A DNA stretch of 9,161 nucleotides from a bacterium (GTDB taxonomy: Bacteria; Patescibacteriota; Patescibacteriia; Patescibacteriales; JAGXOH01): contig JAIOTG010000102.1 in NCBI GenBank assembly GCA_021106995.1, positions 1-9,161 on the forward strand. Reading direction: 5' to 3'. This document shows, one piece after another, positions 1 through 5,988 of the stretch. The notes under the pieces are model-generated. The model was not told the origin of the DNA. It saw only the letters and a program-made list of their open reading frames with translations, and did no database searches. The translations under genes were made by a program, and so were the position numbers. How positions within the stretch are numbered: the stretch's first letter is position 1; each line of letters starts with the position of its first letter.

Positions 1-2
1 AT

Positions 3-338
3 TTTGAAAATAAGAAATATAAAGAATCTAAAGAAACGTATGAGTATTTGTTAAATTTGTATGATGAGAATGATATTGAGAATATTACTAAAACATACTA
101 TTATCTCGCTTGGATTGAGAAAGAGGGAGGTAAAAACAAAGAGGCTTTTTCCTATATAAAAAAGGCCCTTAGTTTAACTCCGAATAACCCTCGCTACCTT
201 GACATCATGTTTGAGATAAGTATAATATTGAAAGATAAAGGTTCGGCCAAGGAGACCCTGGATAAGCTAAAGGGAGTAAATTCAGAGAATAAAAAAATCG
301 GTGAGTTTGAAGATAAAATTAAAAACTTAGAAAATTAA
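3..338 (+). CDS. TPR-repeat protein, C-terminal part (5' end outside window)
   Basis: This reading frame is open to the left edge of the window, so the gene starts upstream and only its last 111 codons are present, ending at TAA 336-338. A TTG at 48 could serve as a start, but the frame upstream of it reads as the same kind of sequence (FENKKYKESKETYEYLL), so I treat it as internal. The segment from about YYYLAWIEKEGGKNKEAF to ALSLTPNNP has the classic tetratricopeptide pattern (L-x2-...-G-x2-xEA-x6-AL-x2-xP), followed by a second, weaker helix pair. TPR proteins are scaffolds for protein-protein contacts; nothing here shows the partner. No signal peptide or membrane segment can be judged because the N-terminus is missing. 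An AT-rich hairpin follows 27 bases after the stop. Confidence 0.75.
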   Translation, partial: FENKKYKESKETYEYLLNLYDENDIENITKTYYYLAWIEKEGGKNKEAFSYIKKALSLTPNNPRYLDIMFEISIILKDKGSAKETLDKLKGVNSENKKIGEFEDKIKNLEN

Positions 339-354
339 ATTTTTATATTTTTAA

Positions 355-360
355 TATAAT
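355..360 (+). promoter_or_regulatory. Candidate -10 box (TATAAT) upstream of the tRNA genes
   Basis: A perfect TATAAT lies in the gap between the TPR gene and tRNA-Thr, but there is no convincing -35 at 16-18 bases. Transcription from here would begin just at the large hairpin at 365-421, so the site could also be chance in very AT-rich DNA. No better promoter for tRNA-Thr is visible. Confidence 0.25.
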
Positions 361-364
361 ATTT

Positions 365-427
365 GTAAAAAGCAATGTGTTTCATTGTTAGTTGTTAATA
401 ATAAAACATATTGCTTTTTACCTTTTT
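365..427 (+). terminator. Long AT-rich hairpin, likely terminator of the TPR gene
   Basis: Bases 365-382 pair with 404-421 over 18 positions with only one G-T wobble, around a 21-base loop. The stem has an A-tract at its 5' foot and a T-tract at its 3' foot, and a second T-run follows at 423-427. An A-tract, stem and T-tract arrangement can terminate in either direction, although no gene converges from the right. It lies between the TPR stop and tRNA-Thr. It could instead be a structured leader of the tRNA transcript if the TATAAT at 355 is used. Confidence 0.55.
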
Positions 428-432
428 AAAAC

Positions 433-505
433 GCCGAAGTAGCTCAGCTGGTAGAGCGCATCCATGGTAAGGATGAGGTCTCGGGTTCAAGCCCCGACTT
501 CGGCT
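433..505 (+). tRNA. tRNA-Thr (anticodon GGT)
   Basis: A full cloverleaf can be drawn by eye. The acceptor is 433-439 with 498-504 (GCCGAAG/CTTCGGC, all seven pairs). The D stem is GCTC 442-445 with GAGC 454-457. The anticodon stem is CATCC 459-463 with GGATG 471-475. The T stem is TCGGG 481-485 with CCCGA 493-497, and the loop TTCAAGC holds the standard TTCRA motif. The anticodon loop 464-470 holds GGT at 466-468, which reads ACC and ACT threonine codons. The discriminator base is T505. The next bases are CCCA, not CCA, so the CCA tail is probably added by the CCA-adding enzyme. Confidence 0.96.
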
Positions 506-512
506 CCCAGTC

Positions 513-541
513 TTTACACCGGTGCTTAAAAAATGTATTAT
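513..541 (+). promoter_or_regulatory. Sigma-70-type promoter for tRNA-Tyr
   Basis: TTTACA at 513-518 and TATTAT at 536-541 are separated by exactly 17 bases, and a TG sits just before the -10 box. The predicted transcription start, near 548, is about 8 bases before the mature tRNA-Tyr 5' end at 556. This suggests that tRNA-Tyr can be transcribed independently of tRNA-Thr. The call rests on consensus match and spacing only. Confidence 0.55.
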
Positions 542-555
542 AAGCATAATAAATT

Positions 556-639
556 GGGTCGGTAGCAAAGCGGTCAACTGCAAGTGACTGTAAATCACTC
601 GTCCTTGTGACTTCGTAGGTTCGAATCCTACCCGGCCCA
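556..639 (+). tRNA. tRNA-Tyr (anticodon GTA), long variable arm
   Basis: The acceptor is GGGTCGG 556-562 with CCGGCCC 632-638 (one T-G wobble). The anticodon stem is AGTGA 583-587 with TCACT 595-599, around loop CTGTAAA with GTA at 590-592. The T stem is GTAGG 615-619 with CCTAC 627-631, around TTCGAAT. The variable region 600-614 is long and can fold on itself (GTC 601-603 with GAC 609-611), as expected for a class II bacterial tRNA-Tyr. The discriminator is A639, and CCA is not encoded (CAA follows). A broken HD-domain gene begins only a few bases after the 3' end. Confidence 0.96.
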
Positions 640-646
640 CAAATAA

Positions 647-910
647 AAAGATGCACGATTTGTTAAGTTATTTAAAAGTTTTTCAGGTGCTCAGAAATAT
701 ATTGATATTTGGGATGAATTTGAAGAGAGAAAGACAAGAGAATTAAAATTTGTGTTTCAAGTGGAAAAACTTGAGATGGCAATTCAGGCGAAGATATACG
801 AAGGTCAGTATAAAAAAGATTTGTCTGAATTTCAGACTTATGTAGAAAGAATTATTGAGGATGATTGCTTGAAGGAGTTGTTTCAAGAGTTGCAAGATTT
901 AAAAATATAA
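647..910 (+). pseudogene. C-terminal remnant of an HD-domain phosphohydrolase (HD_3/HDDC2-like)
   Basis: An uninterrupted frame of 87 codons runs from just after an in-frame TAA (644-646) to TAA 908-910. It has no ATG, GTG or TTG suitable as a start near its left end and no ribosome binding site there. The first internal ATG falls inside the conserved region. The translation contains KYIDIWDEFEERKT, then LKFVFQVEKLEMAIQA and a YE...LSEF stretch. This is the typical C-terminal third of the HD_3 family of nucleotidase-like HD proteins (human HDDC2, bacterial YfbR relatives). In intact members the position before KLEM is usually Asp, a metal ligand; here it is Glu (QVEKLEM). The His-Asp core that defines the HD domain should lie upstream, but that place is taken by tRNA-Tyr. 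I infer a truncated gene. The lack of internal stops suggests a recent event or that a short protein is still tolerated. Confidence 0.7.
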
Positions 911-911
911 T
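906..911 (+). promoter_or_regulatory. Candidate -10 box (TATAAT) for the small basic protein gene
   Basis: A perfect TATAAT overlaps the stop codon of the HD remnant, 70 bases upstream of the next gene. The only -35-like sequence at a fair distance (TTCAAG 882-887, 18-base spacer) is weak. A second weak pair, TTGATG 940-945 with TTTTAT 965-970, is spaced 19. A separate promoter somewhere in 880-970 is plausible because the gene that follows has its own terminator. Confidence 0.3.
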
Positions 912-981
912 GGTTTATTTAATTTTTTATAAATACAAATTGATGCAAACTAGTTTAGTTTAATTTTATAGGAGGACCATA

Positions 982-1182
982 ATGGGTAAATTTAAACGTG
1001 TGAGGGTTAATCCAGATAAAAATTCTGGGAAAAAGAATAAAGGTGGTCTTGGACCTTGTGGTTTAAAATGGCTTGGCAAAAGGTGTAAAAAAATTAAAAG
1101 GGAAGCAAAGTCTAACTCAAAATGTAAAACTAGTTGCAAGTTTAACAATAAAAATAACAATAAAAAATTGATTGTAGCGTGA
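982..1182 (+). CDS. Small lysine-rich protein with four cysteines, unknown function
   Basis: This is a 66-residue protein that I do not recognise. Translation looks strong: GGAGG at 971-975 lies 6 bases before the ATG. The composition is extreme: 18 Lys and 4 Arg against only D12 and E41, plus many Asn. Four cysteines occur at C26, C35, C48 and C52 (spacing C-x8-C-x12-C-x3-C). The centre reads GGLGPCGLKWLGKRCKK and the tail is Asn/Lys-rich. There is no signal peptide and no membrane segment. A basic nucleic-acid-binding protein, perhaps with a bound metal, is one reading; a cationic peptide is another. Neither is shown. It stands alone, with a terminator about 30 bases after its TGA stop, so it is probably a single-gene transcript. 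An antisense frame overlaps it but lacks such a binding site. Confidence 0.7.
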   Translation: MGKFKRVRVNPDKNSGKKNKGGLGPCGLKWLGKRCKKIKREAKSNSKCKTSCKFNNKNNNKKLIVA

Positions 1183-1210
1183 TACCCGTGATATTGTTAT
1201 TTATCGTTTT

Positions 1211-1250
1211 AACCCTGGTCCTTTTATGGGATTGGGGTTTTTTATTTTTT
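1211..1250 (+). terminator. Rho-independent terminator after the small protein gene
   Basis: AACCCTGGTCC at 1211-1221 pairs along its full 11 bases with GGATTGGGGTT at 1229-1239, allowing three G-T wobbles. The loop is TTTTATG, and a T-rich tail follows at 1240-1250. It separates the small basic protein gene from the purN-like unit. Confidence 0.85.
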
Positions 1251-1281
1251 AAAATATTTATTGCCATATAATAATAAAACC

Positions 1282-1310
1282 TTGATTTTTTTTTATTTTT
1301 TTAGTAAAGT
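1282..1310 (+). promoter_or_regulatory. Candidate promoter of the purN-like/HAD unit
   Basis: TTGATT at 1282-1287 and TAAAGT at 1305-1310 are spaced by 17 bases, each matching four of six consensus positions. A start near 1317 would give a U-rich leader of about 120 bases before the purN-like ATG, containing the orphan Shine-Dalgarno at 1333. A TATAAT at 1267-1272 is also present but without a -35. The region is so T-rich that chance matches are common. Confidence 0.35.
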
Positions 1311-1332
1311 TAGCAAACAAATTAACGAATTT

Positions 1333-1408
1333 AAAGGAGGTGTTGTTTTTTTGTTTTTTGAACATTGAAAACATATTTTTGTCTTATATTAGTTTTTTTA
1401 GCAGATAA
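1333..1408 (+). promoter_or_regulatory. Orphan Shine-Dalgarno and possible leader peptide
   Basis: AAAGGAGGTG at 1333-1342 is a ten-base perfect match to the usual 16S anti-Shine-Dalgarno, yet no normal gene starts after it. Two tiny frames are possible. TTG 1351-1353 lies 10 bases downstream of the last G of GGAGG and encodes only five residues (stop at 1366-1368). A frame from TTG 1343 runs 21 codons to TAA 1406-1408 and is rich in Phe and Ile, but that TTG is too close to the site. The purN-like gene has its own site further on. A leader peptide, a ribosome standby site or a decayed gene start would all fit. Confidence 0.35.
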
Positions 1409-1439
1409 TTATATTAAACTCTAAAATAAGGAGATTGAG

Positions 1440-2126
1440 ATGAAGAATGAAAAAGTAAATACCGTATTAATAGCTTCTGGCGGCGGAACTGACGCCAATG
1501 CTATTATGACAGACTCTGTTAATGGTTGTATCCCTAATATTAATCTTAAGGCTTTGCTCAGCACAAAAAATAAGGCTGGTTGTATTGAAAAAGCTATTGC
1601 TTTAGGAGTTTCTCATGTGGTGGTTGAAAGAAAGGGAAAAACCCTCGAGTCTTTCAATAATGAATTGAGATTCATGTTAAAGAGTCTTAAAGTAGAATTG
1701 GTTTTTCTGGTCGGCTGTGTTGTTAAAATTTTTCCTATTGACGGTGTTAAAATGTATAACATTCATCCAGCCGATCCTCACAAACACGGTGGGGCCGGTA
1801 TGTACGGTTTAGAGGTCCATCGACGGGTGATAAAGGAGATAATTGATCAAATTGAAAGAGAGAAAGCAAGGGCTGATGGCAAATTTTTTACTTTTCCAAC
1901 AGTCCATGAAGCAGTTATGGAATATGATTCTGGCGATATTTTTCTTCAAGGCAGGGTTGAAGTGCCCAGGGAAATTATTGTTGATGTTTTTCGAGAATCA
2001 CTGACTAAAAAAAATCTTGATAAAGCTGCTTTGCGTTTACAAAGTTATGTTTTGCCAAATGAATGGATAATGTTACCTGGGGCTGTGCAAATGGCGGCAA
2101 AAAAAATAATTGATGAAAGGGGATAA
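1440..2126 (+). CDS. purN: PurN-type formyltransferase (probable GAR transformylase)
   Basis: This is a cytosolic enzyme that would transfer a formyl group from 10-formyltetrahydrofolate to glycinamide ribonucleotide, the third step of purine synthesis. At 228 residues it is slightly longer than E. coli PurN (212). The N-terminal phosphate-binding loop reads IASGGGTDANAI (residues 11-22) in place of the common SGxGSNxQA. The catalytic motif NIHP is at 107-110 (N107, H109), and the Asp of the folate-side loop is D163 in EYDSGDIFLQ. So all three catalytic residues of the family (Asn, His, Asp) are present. The region after NIHP (ADPHKHGGAGMYGLEVH) departs from the usual SLLPxFxG, and about 15 extra residues follow. 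The protein is therefore a divergent member, and a different formyl acceptor is possible. AAGGAG at 1428-1433, 6 bases before ATG, supports the start. The HAD gene begins 3 bases after the stop. Confidence 0.7.
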   Translation: MKNEKVNTVLIASGGGTDANAIMTDSVNGCIPNINLKALLSTKNKAGCIEKAIALGVSHVVVERKGKTLESFNNELRFMLKSLKVELVFLVGCVVKIFPIDGVKMYNIHPADPHKHGGAGMYGLEVHRRVIKEIIDQIEREKARADGKFFTFPTVHEAVMEYDSGDIFLQGRVEVPREIIVDVFRESLTKKNLDKAALRLQSYVLPNEWIMLPGAVQMAAKKIIDERG

Positions 2127-2129
2127 TTT

Positions 2130-3113
2130 ATGAAAGATCTGGGATATTTGTTTGTGAGTGATTTTGACGGCACAGTCGCGGACACTTTTTCCAAGAATCC
2201 TAAAGGCATTGGTGTTAATGAGGCGTATTCCCTGGCAATAAAGGATTTATTTGGGGAGGAGGGAATAAATATATACGAAGAATTCGGAAATTTGAAAAAC
2301 AGGGCACCGGAGGAGGTTGTAGGACAGGTGTTGGACATTGGAAATACAAGATCTCTAATTAGATCAGCTGAGAAATGTTTTGACGCACGGAGTAAGAAAT
2401 TAAACCGTCTTGTACCTGACGACAAGGGCGCGCCTTTGGAGTGGGTGCCTGGCGATGAGATAAAAATAAAAAGAACCATTATCGAAATGCTGGTCTTAAT
2501 TAAGCTTTCCTATTTAATGGAAGAGATCGGTGGTCAATTTCCAGATGGTAGAGTTTGGCCAGAGCCGTGTCAGGGGTTTTTGGACTTTTTTGGACTTGTT
2601 AATTTTTTACGCCAAAAAGAACAGATTCCGATTAAATTAGCGATGGTATCATCTGGACATGAAATTTTCATCCAAAAAACTTTTAGAACCTGGGGATTTG
2701 ATCCCCCTGATATCATTGTTACAGACGATGATATGCGCGGCCAGAATTATCCGGAGGAAATGGAGAGAAGGGTTAAGCCCTCTTCTTTCTTATTTGATCT
2801 TGTGCAGTCGAGATGGATTGGTAATGAACTACTTTCACTAAGTCAAGCTCAGCAGATTGAGCTGACAATGAAAACAAGGTCAAAGATGATGTATTTTGGT
2901 GATGATTTGAGTAAGGACGGAGGTTTGGCTAAAAATGCCGGTGTTATTTTCGGTCATTTTAATAAAAAATTTCTTGGCTCTTCCATTGTAGATAATGATG
3001 GAAATATGGTGTTTAATGACTGGAATTATGTTTCAAACATTTTTTTATTCAAACCAAAACTTCTTCGCAAGATTAGAGGGGGCTATTCTTTTGAAGATAT
3101 ATTTAAAAATTAA
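2130..3113 (+). CDS. HAD-superfamily phosphatase with large cap domain
   Basis: All four HAD motifs can be seen. Motif I is DFDGT at 11-15 (nucleophile D11, acid/base D13). Motif II is the Ser pair in AMVSSG (174-175). Motif III is K216 in RRVKPSSF. Motif IV is YFGDDLSKDGG (D258, D259, D263). The roughly 155 residues between motifs I and II form a large C1-type cap, which sets substrate choice; I cannot assign it to a known family. At 327 residues it is longer than most HAD phosphatases. It starts 3 bases after the purN-like stop, with AAAGGGG at 2117-2122 as ribosome binding site, so the two are translated from one message. The context suggests a phosphorylated nucleotide-pathway substrate, for example a nucleotide 5'-phosphate or a damaged intermediate, but this is inference only. 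A strong terminator follows at once. Confidence 0.8.
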   Translation: MKDLGYLFVSDFDGTVADTFSKNPKGIGVNEAYSLAIKDLFGEEGINIYEEFGNLKNRAPEEVVGQVLDIGNTRSLIRSAEKCFDARSKKLNRLVPDDKGAPLEWVPGDEIKIKRTIIEMLVLIKLSYLMEEIGGQFPDGRVWPEPCQGFLDFFGLVNFLRQKEQIPIKLAMVSSGHEIFIQKTFRTWGFDPPDIIVTDDDMRGQNYPEEMERRVKPSSFLFDLVQSRWIGNELLSLSQAQQIELTMKTRSKMMYFGDDLSKDGGLAKNAGVIFGHFNKKFLGSSIVDNDGNMVFNDWNYVSNIFLFKPKLLRKIRGGYSFEDIFKN

Positions 3114-3118
3114 CCTTT

Positions 3119-3152
3119 GGGGGCGCAATATTAAGTAAGCGCCCCCTTTTTA
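3119..3152 (+). terminator. Strong rho-independent terminator after the HAD gene
   Basis: GGGGGCGC at 3119-3126 pairs perfectly with GCGCCCCC at 3139-3146 around a 12-base loop, and TTTTT follows, with further T-rich sequence to about 3166. It lies 5 bases after the HAD stop and separates the purN-like/HAD unit from the purB operon. Confidence 0.92.
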
Positions 3153-3164
3153 TTTATTTATTTT

Positions 3165-3208
3165 TTGAAAATAATATGTTAATATTAAACTAATATTATT
3201 CAATATTA
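3165..3208 (+). promoter_or_regulatory. purB operon promoter region with three phased AATATTA copies
   Basis: The 98-base gap holds a TTGAAA (3165-3170) and several -10-like sequences (TAATAT 3191-3196, TATTAT 3194-3199), but the spacers of 20 and 23 bases are longer than the ideal 17. AATATTA occurs at 3181, 3192 and 3202, spaced 11 and 10 bases, about one helical turn each. Such phasing could mark binding of a regulator on one DNA face, or be chance in this AT-rich gap. If a -10 near 3191-3199 is used, transcription would begin only a few bases before the purB ATG, giving a leaderless or nearly leaderless message. Confidence 0.35.
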
Positions 3209-3211
3209 ACT

Positions 3212-4642
3212 ATGAATGAATTGTTACCAGGAAACCCTCGTTACCAACCTAAGGAAATGATTCCTGTTTTTGGGTACGATAATTTGTATAAGAAATTTGC
3301 TCTAGTTGAGATAGCAACTCTGAAAACTTTAAGTGATATCAATATAATTCCTAAAAAAGATATAGAAAAATTAGACGAGGCAAAAAAACAAAGATTATTA
3401 GATATTAAAACTTCAGAAGTTGACGAGATTGAGAGAACAATAACTCATCACGATATAAGGGCTTGGGTTAGAAGAGCTCAGGAAATATTGGGACCAGACT
3501 TGGGAAAATGGGTGCACATACCTCTTACTAGTTATGATGTCATTGATACTGCCAGAATTTTGCAATTTAGAGAGGCATATGAATGCGCTTTGAAGCCGTC
3601 AATTATAAGAATAATAGAGATATTTTCAAAATTGGTAGAAGATAATATTGAAAAAGTTCAAATTGGTAGAACTCACGGTCAACATGCAGTTCCTATAACA
3701 GTTGGATTTTGGTTGGCAACAATTTTAAATAGAATTGTGTATAATTTTGAGAGAATGGATTATTATTGTAATAATCTAGTCGGAAAAATTTCTGGTCCGG
3801 TCGGGGCGCATAATGCACAATTTGGATTACAATTTACAAAAGTTAGCGATGAAGATAGTTTTGAGAAAAAAGTATTAAAAAAATTAAATTTAAAACCAGC
3901 CAGAATCAGTACTCAAATATTGCCACCAGAGCCTTTGGGCTTTTTTTTATTTTCTTGTGTTAATTTGTCGGCTGTCTTAGGCCAATTCGGCAGAGATTCA
4001 CGGCATTTAATGAGAAGTGAAATTGGGGAAATTGTTGAATCTTTTGAAAAAGGTCAAGTTGGCTCTTCTACTATGGCCCACAAGAGAAACCCTATTAATT
4101 TTGAAAATATAGAAGGTATGTGGCTAAGAACGAAGAGTGAATTTAATAAAGTGCTTGATTGTTTGATTAGTGAGCATCAGCGTGATTTGGTTGGTAGTTC
4201 AGTGGCCAGAGATTATCCAATTATTTTAATTAACTTACAGCAACAACTTAACACTTTGCTTAAAAAAAATAAAAGTGCTACCGCCTTTCTTGAAAGAGTT
4301 TTAGTTAATGAGGAGGCCTGTCTTTTTAATTTTAGAAAAAACGCTGATGTTATTTTGGCTGAACCTTTATACATCGCTTTGCAAATGGCAGGTTATGACG
4401 AGGACGCTCATGAACTAGTTAATCATAAAATAATTCCAAAAGTGAAGGAGACAGGCAAATCAATGGTTGAAATTTTAAACGAATTAACTCAAGATGATAA
4501 AAAATTAAATGATATTATTAAAAATATTCCTGATGAAGTTTTAGGATTATTGGAAAGGTCGGAAAACTATATAGGCGATGCTAAAAATAAAGCAAAGGAG
4601 ATAGTTGAGTATTCCAAGTCGATAATTAATTTAATAAAATAA
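3212..4642 (+). CDS. purB: Adenylosuccinate lyase
   Basis: PurB is a cytosolic homotetramer that removes fumarate from SAICAR to give AICAR, and from adenylosuccinate to give AMP. At 476 residues it lies within the family range. The fumarase/aspartase superfamily signature is clear: GSSTMAHKRNPIN at 284-296, where the flexible loop Ser is the likely general base and KxN binds substrate. The second conserved block, GRTHGQHAVP (152-161), carries the active-site His, and THHD (78-81) and LTSYD (105-109) are the N-terminal substrate-contact blocks. The loop has Ala-His where many members have Pro-Tyr or Pro-His. There is no Shine-Dalgarno before the ATG (the upstream bases are CAATATTAACT), so the start is chosen by position and by the N-terminal NPRY...Y match to bacterial PurB. 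It is first in the operon, and the purC-purE gene follows after 2 bases. Confidence 0.95.
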   Translation: MNELLPGNPRYQPKEMIPVFGYDNLYKKFALVEIATLKTLSDINIIPKKDIEKLDEAKKQRLLDIKTSEVDEIERTITHHDIRAWVRRAQEILGPDLGKWVHIPLTSYDVIDTARILQFREAYECALKPSIIRIIEIFSKLVEDNIEKVQIGRTHGQHAVPITVGFWLATILNRIVYNFERMDYYCNNLVGKISGPVGAHNAQFGLQFTKVSDEDSFEKKVLKKLNLKPARISTQILPPEPLGFFLFSCVNLSAVLGQFGRDSRHLMRSEIGEIVESFEKGQVGSSTMAHKRNPINFENIEGMWLRTKSEFNKVLDCLISEHQRDLVGSSVARDYPIILINLQQQLNTLLKKNKSATAFLERVLVNEEACLFNFRKNADVILAEPLYIALQMAGYDEDAHELVNHKIIPKVKETGKSMVEILNELTQDDKKLNDIIKNIPDEVLGLLERSENYIGDAKNKAKEIVEYSKSIINLIK

Positions 4643-4644
4643 TT

Positions 4645-5973
4645 ATGAAATATCAAAAAGGAGATAAAAAAATTGAGGGTAAAACAAAGATTGTTTGGGA
4701 AATAAAAGATGATAGTAAAAATGTGATTATTGAAAATAAAAATGATATTACAGCTTTTGATGATCCGTCTTTTACTAAAAATTTCAAAACAAAAGCGGTT
4801 CACGCTACAACTGTAACTTGTAGAGTTTTTGAACTTTTAAAAAAATCAGGAATTCCAGTTGCATATGTTGAACAAATTTCTCCTACAGAATTTGTTTCTC
4901 CAAAATGTACCATGATCCCCTTGGAGGTGGTATGTAGAAGGTTTGCTGTCGGTAGTTTTTTAAAAAGACATCCGGAATTAATTGATGAGAAAAATGAAAA
5001 AAATCCTTACAGGTTTCATAGTTTAGTTGTTGAGTTTTTCTTAAAAACAACTAAAGGTGAATTATTTAATAATAATAAAGAATTAATTTTAGGTGGTTTA
5101 GATCCTAAGAAAGGCGAAGAAGATCCTTTTATAAAAGATCCTTATAGCTTGGACTGGGAATTGGTTCATCCGAAAAAACCATCATGGCAAGAAGACTCGG
5201 TTCTCAATAAGAAAATTGAGGCAAATAAAATATTAGGAAAAAAATCAAAAGAAATAGTGACCGATATTGAGCAAATAATGAAGAAAGTTTTTTTAACATT
5301 GGAGGGCGCTTGGAACAATTTAGGATATAGAATAATTGATATGAAAATTGAGCTCGGAATTGATGAAAATGGGAATTTAATGGTGGCAGATGTTATTGAT
5401 AATGATAGTTGGAGATTACGTGACGCTAATTGGGGGGAGTTAAGTAAGGAAGCTTTTAGGCAGGGTGAAGAACTAGATGAAGTTGAAAAAAAATATGGGT
5501 TTGTGGCATCTTTGTCAAAAAATTTCAAAAGCCCTAAGCAGGCCTTGGTTATGTGGCGTGGATCTGAAAGCGATTTATTTCCTGAGATCGAAATATTTGA
5601 AGGCTTAGAAGATGTTTGCATAGAAGAGGTGACAATGTCAGGGCATAAATCAACAGCAATGTGTTTAGATAAATTGGAAGAAATTTTAGGTAAATATCCG
5701 GGTGGAGGAGTGATTATTGCTAAAGTGGGAAGGAGTAATGGTTTAGGTCCAATTGTTGCCGCGCGGACATCTTGGCCCGTCATAGCCATTCCGGCTACTA
5801 TGGATAGTTTTTCTTCTGATGTTTGGAGTAGTTTAAGAATGCCTTCAAAAGTTCCTTTGGCTACTGTTTGGCCAGAATCAAATGCAATACTTTTGGCGGC
5901 TGAAATAATAGGGCAGAGAAACCCAGCCCTTTACCAGAGAAGACAAATAATTATTGAAATACAAGATAAATAA
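4645..5973 (+). CDS. purCE: Bifunctional SAICAR synthetase / AIR carboxylase (PurC-PurE fusion, PAICS-like)
   Basis: This is one 442-residue chain with two enzymes. Residues 1 to about 295 are PurC: EGKTK at 11-15, NKNDITAFDD at 31-40, CRRFAVGSFLKR at 97-108 and VIDNDSWRLRD at 250-260. It condenses CAIR with aspartate using ATP to make SAICAR. Residues about 298-440 are PurE: GSESD at 306-310, MSGHKST at 331-337 and GRSNGLGP at 362-369, then DVWSSLRMPS. In the usual bacterial class I PurE the third block is GGAAHLPG. GRSNGLGP and DVWSSLR are features of the animal PAICS carboxylase, class II, which uses AIR and CO2 directly without PurK. The domain order also matches PAICS. The fusion has no internal stop or restart. 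No Shine-Dalgarno is visible, and the start lies 2 bases after purB, so translation coupling is likely. Confidence 0.93.
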   Translation: MKYQKGDKKIEGKTKIVWEIKDDSKNVIIENKNDITAFDDPSFTKNFKTKAVHATTVTCRVFELLKKSGIPVAYVEQISPTEFVSPKCTMIPLEVVCRRFAVGSFLKRHPELIDEKNEKNPYRFHSLVVEFFLKTTKGELFNNNKELILGGLDPKKGEEDPFIKDPYSLDWELVHPKKPSWQEDSVLNKKIEANKILGKKSKEIVTDIEQIMKKVFLTLEGAWNNLGYRIIDMKIELGIDENGNLMVADVIDNDSWRLRDANWGELSKEAFRQGEELDEVEKKYGFVASLSKNFKSPKQALVMWRGSESDLFPEIEIFEGLEDVCIEEVTMSGHKSTAMCLDKLEEILGKYPGGGVIIAKVGRSNGLGPIVAARTSWPVIAIPATMDSFSSDVWSSLRMPSKVPLATVWPESNAILLAAEIIGQRNPALYQRRQIIIEIQDK

Positions 5974-5988
5974 AAAAAATTTTTAAAT

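Noticed and set aside
395..656. Two overlapping minus-strand frames of 81 and 70 codons across the tRNA genes
   Set aside because: They are antisense to both tRNAs. The GRVGFEPT and GLEPETSSLP type peptides are the well-known false translations of tRNA genes found in databases.
966..1160. Minus-strand frame of 64 codons
   Set aside because: It is the antisense shadow of the small basic protein gene; its Leu/Phe richness is just the complement of Lys codons, and it has no ribosome binding site.
1251..1439. Possible purine, THF or ykkC-type riboswitch in the purN-like leader
   Set aside because: The leader is mostly T-runs and I could not find the conserved cores or paired stems of these classes; no structure beyond very weak hairpins.
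2045..2479. Minus-strand frame of 144 codons
   Set aside because: It lies antisense to the end of the purN-like gene and the start of the HAD gene, both of which have clear family motifs.
5166..5789. Minus-strand frame of 207 codons
   Set aside because: It is antisense to the purC-purE fusion, whose catalytic motifs are unmistakable; the Ser/Ile/Phe-rich translation has no domain pattern.
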